Shown here: in pieces, positions 62,572-64,000 of the stretch
How the letters are laid out: each line of letters opens with the position of its first letter
Position numbering within the stretch: position 1 is the stretch's first letter
Notes under the pieces: model-generated
The model's database searches: none
The model's input: the letters and a program-made list of their open reading frames with translations, nothing else
What the model was told of the DNA's origin: nothing
NCBI GenBank assembly: GCA_041940025.1
Contig: JBGTSY010000013.1
Location: 7,868-71,867 of the forward strand
Direction: 5' to 3'
Length of the DNA stretch: 64,000 bases
Source of the DNA: UBA5859 sp041940025
Lineage (GTDB): Bacteria; Pseudomonadota; Gammaproteobacteria; UBA5859
Position numbers and translations under genes: made by a program

Positions 62572-64000
62572 GTGAGGTTTATATTGCTTGGTGCACCAGG
62601 ATCGGGAAAACGCACCCAAGCCAGGTTGCTAACAACTAAGCTTTCTGTAGCACTAATTTCCCCGGTGGAAATTGCTAAGCAGGCGGCAGATGAGAAGGAT
62701 CCAGTTGGCTTAGAGGTAAGAGCGCTAATGGATCAAGCTCATGTGGTTCCCGATCATCTATATGTAGATCTCATTACTCGTCATATTCGTCAGTTGTCTC
62801 AGGATGCGCGATTCTTTTTTGATGGATTTCCACGATCAGTTGGTCAAGCACAGCTGTTAGATGAAGCTTTGGCGGCAACCACACAGTCAATTGAAGCAGC
62901 CATCTATTTGGACGTGGATAGAGAAACCCTAATTGAGAGGTTAACCGGACGAATCGTCTGCAATGATTGTGGTGCCGGTTTTAATTATTTCTCCGCACCT
63001 TCGTCACTAGGTGATGTGTGTGAATACTGTGGCGGTGAACTAAAAAGACGAGGTGAAGAGCGAGAAGCAGTCATTGTTAATCGGTTGAAAGGATACCAAG
63101 GGCAGGTTGCTTCGGTGTTGGATTATTATCGTGAGCGAAATCTATTAAGAATTATTAATGGTGTCGGAGATGCGAACGATATATTTAATTCGATAGCTAG
63201 TGTTTTCAATCTGTTACCGGAAGCATTGGAAGCAAAGGATTCAAAGTTAACTGGATCTGCATTAATTGAAGCGCAGCGACGCGCAAAAATGATCGCAGAA
63301 AAGAAGGCAGCGGAGGCAGAATCTGTTGCGCGAATGCAAGCTAAAGCGGCGCAACAGACACAAGTAGAGGATAAGGATGCCGTGAGAGGAAGGATAATTA
63401 AGCCAGCGCGTGAACGAATTCCCGGTAAAAAGGGTCCGGTCATTAAACCGCCTGTTGAGATGACGCGTTTAAAGCGGGAGAAAATTACGCGTAAGGAAGT
63501 GCAGTCTGCTGATAAACAGAAAAAGCCCACTTCAAAGGTTCGTGTTGAAGTGGTGAATATAGAATTTGATAGCAGTTCCCCTGCTGCTGCGGTGGTTAAA
63601 GAAAAAACCGCCGAGAAAAAAAGTGTCAAGAAAAAAGTAGCTGCGCCTAAAGGGAAGGCTACTTCGAAAAAACCAGCCGTCAGCACTAAGAAAAAGAGTA
63701 CGGCTACGAAAGGCTCCAGTAGTAAATCTGTGAAACCGTCGAGTACAAAGAGTGCTTCGACTTCTAAGGAGGCAAAACCTGTGAAAAAACGATCCACTGC
63801 CAAGAAAAAGGCATCCAGTAAGAAGCGCGTAGCTGCGAAGAAACAAGTGACTACGAAGAAGCGCGCTACCACCAAAAAACGTAGAGCGACAACAAAGAAA
63901 CGCGTTGCTACCAAGAAGAAGGTAGGCACAAAGAAAAAACGTGCAGCTACCAAGAAGAAGGTAGGCACGAAGAAAAAACGTGCGGCTACCAAGAAGAAGG
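62572..64000 (+). CDS. Adenylate-kinase-like protein with long histone-H1-like lysine-rich tail (3' end outside window)
   Basis: At least 476 residues, open to the window edge. Residues 1-215 align without gaps to E. coli Adk over the first 90 positions. G-A-P-G-S-G-K13-R14-T15-Q keeps the P-loop lysine but has Arg for Gly14. D84-G-F-P-R88 is kept. The AMP-site residues Thr31 and Arg36 are Pro31 and Lys36. The zinc-binding lid has Cys130, 133, 150 and 153. From about 225 the chain becomes charged and helical, and from about 330 it is Lys/Ala/Thr/Ser-rich with A-T-K-K-K repeats, like H1 or AlgP tails. GTG 62572 is the only start, as a stop lies at 62545 in frame; AAGGGAG is 11 bases upstream. 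It may bind DNA or RNA. Confidence 0.9.
   Translation, partial: MRFILLGAPGSGKRTQARLLTTKLSVALISPVEIAKQAADEKDPVGLEVRALMDQAHVVPDHLYVDLITRHIRQLSQDARFFFDGFPRSVGQAQLLDEALAATTQSIEAAIYLDVDRETLIERLTGRIVCNDCGAGFNYFSAPSSLGDVCEYCGGELKRRGEEREAVIVNRLKGYQGQVASVLDYYRERNLLRIINGVGDANDIFNSIASVFNLLPEALEAKDSKLTGSALIEAQRRAKMIAEKKAAEAESVARMQAKAAQQTQVEDKDAVRGRIIKPARERIPGKKGPVIKPPVEMTRLKREKITRKEVQSADKQKKPTSKVRVEVVNIEFDSSSPAAAVVKEKTAEKKSVKKKVAAPKGKATSKKPAVSTKKKSTATKGSSSKSVKPSSTKSASTSKEAKPVKKRSTAKKKASSKKRVAAKKQVTTKKRATTKKRRATTKKRVATKKKVGTKKKRAATKKKVGTKKKRAATKKK
63922..63999 (+). repeat. 39-base coding tandem repeat in the lysine-rich tail
   Basis: Two adjacent 39-base units begin GTAGGCAC at 63922 and 63961 and differ at only two third-codon positions. 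Each encodes V-G-T-K-K-K-R-A-A-T-K-K-K. Looser copies of the A-T-K-K-[KR] core precede them from about 63840. The array probably continues past the window. Confidence 0.9.

Noticed and set aside
63126..63992. Long minus-strand open frame of 288 codons, rich in Phe, Leu and Val
   Set aside because: It is the antisense of the lysine-rich tail: AAG/AAA repeats read as CTT/TTT. The plus strand has the adenylate-kinase fold in frame with the tail.

Overview
The window is one contiguous stretch of a gammaproteobacterial chromosome with GC content in the mid-40s percent by eye. It has about 60 protein genes, dense packing and many 1-4 base overlaps. No rRNA, tRNA, CRISPR array, insertion sequence or phage gene was recognised. 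The group assignment rests on gene order known from Pseudomonas-like bacteria: aroQ-accB-accC-prmA-dusB-fis-purH-purD, trpE-trpG-trpD-trpC followed by a convergent crp and an OsmC gene, glnE-ilvE-msbA-waaA, and dsbD-cutA near groESL. The genus is not recognised.

Layout. 1-3.1 kb: the end of an FtsX/MacB-type ABC export system and a beta-barrel-like outer-membrane protein. 3.2-8.1 kb: two hypotheticals, ilvD, a zinc-ribbon NUDIX hydrolase, nfuA and a small CPBP glutamic intramembrane protease. 8.1-9.5 kb: a convergent secreted protein with a JDVT-CTERM-like sorting tail, the likely substrate of that protease. 9.7-14.7 kb: a cyclic-di-GMP block with a GAF-HD-GYP protein, two PilZ proteins and a second HD-GYP protein that lacks the HD dyad. 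14.8-17.5 kb: DUF1499, aldo-keto reductase, an HU protein with a basic tail, and hinT. 17.5-28.8 kb: a long minus-strand housekeeping run (purD, purH, fis, dusB, a DUF3426-type protein, prmA, accC, accB, aroQ, a TlpA-like protein, dsbD, cutA). 29-31 kb: groES-groEL behind a sigma-70-type promoter that touches a perfect CIRCE operator. 31.3-36.6 kb: a 1210-residue multi-sensor diguanylate cyclase, pilU and a small Rieske protein. 36.7-46.4 kb: glnE, ilvE, msbA, waaA, a rhodanese and thiC. 46.9-49.6 kb: a divergent AlkB-type diiron membrane hydroxylase and two envelope proteins. 49.8-56 kb: rpe, trpEGD, a cysteine-poor glutaredoxin-like gene, trpC, crp, osmC. 56.2-60.2 kb: molybdate uptake (modABC) and molybdopterin synthesis (moaC, moaD, moaE). 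60.2-64 kb: ppa, a PPi-type phosphofructokinase and an unusual adenylate-kinase-like gene running off the window.

Functional themes. Nitrogen and amino-acid metabolism (glnE, ilvD, ilvE, trp genes), de novo purines, fatty-acid initiation, molybdenum cofactor supply, lipid A/LPS assembly, and cyclic-di-GMP signalling that may control the type IV pili implied by pilU. Pyrophosphate is a theme at the right end, where a PPi-type phosphofructokinase sits beside soluble pyrophosphatase and an adenylate-kinase homologue.

The most unusual items are: (1) the adenylate-kinase-like protein with substituted AMP-site residues and a histone-H1-like lysine-rich tail of about 250 or more residues; (2) the apparent one-protease/one-substrate JDVT-CTERM pair; (3) the glutaredoxin-fold protein without the active-site cysteine inside the trp gene run.
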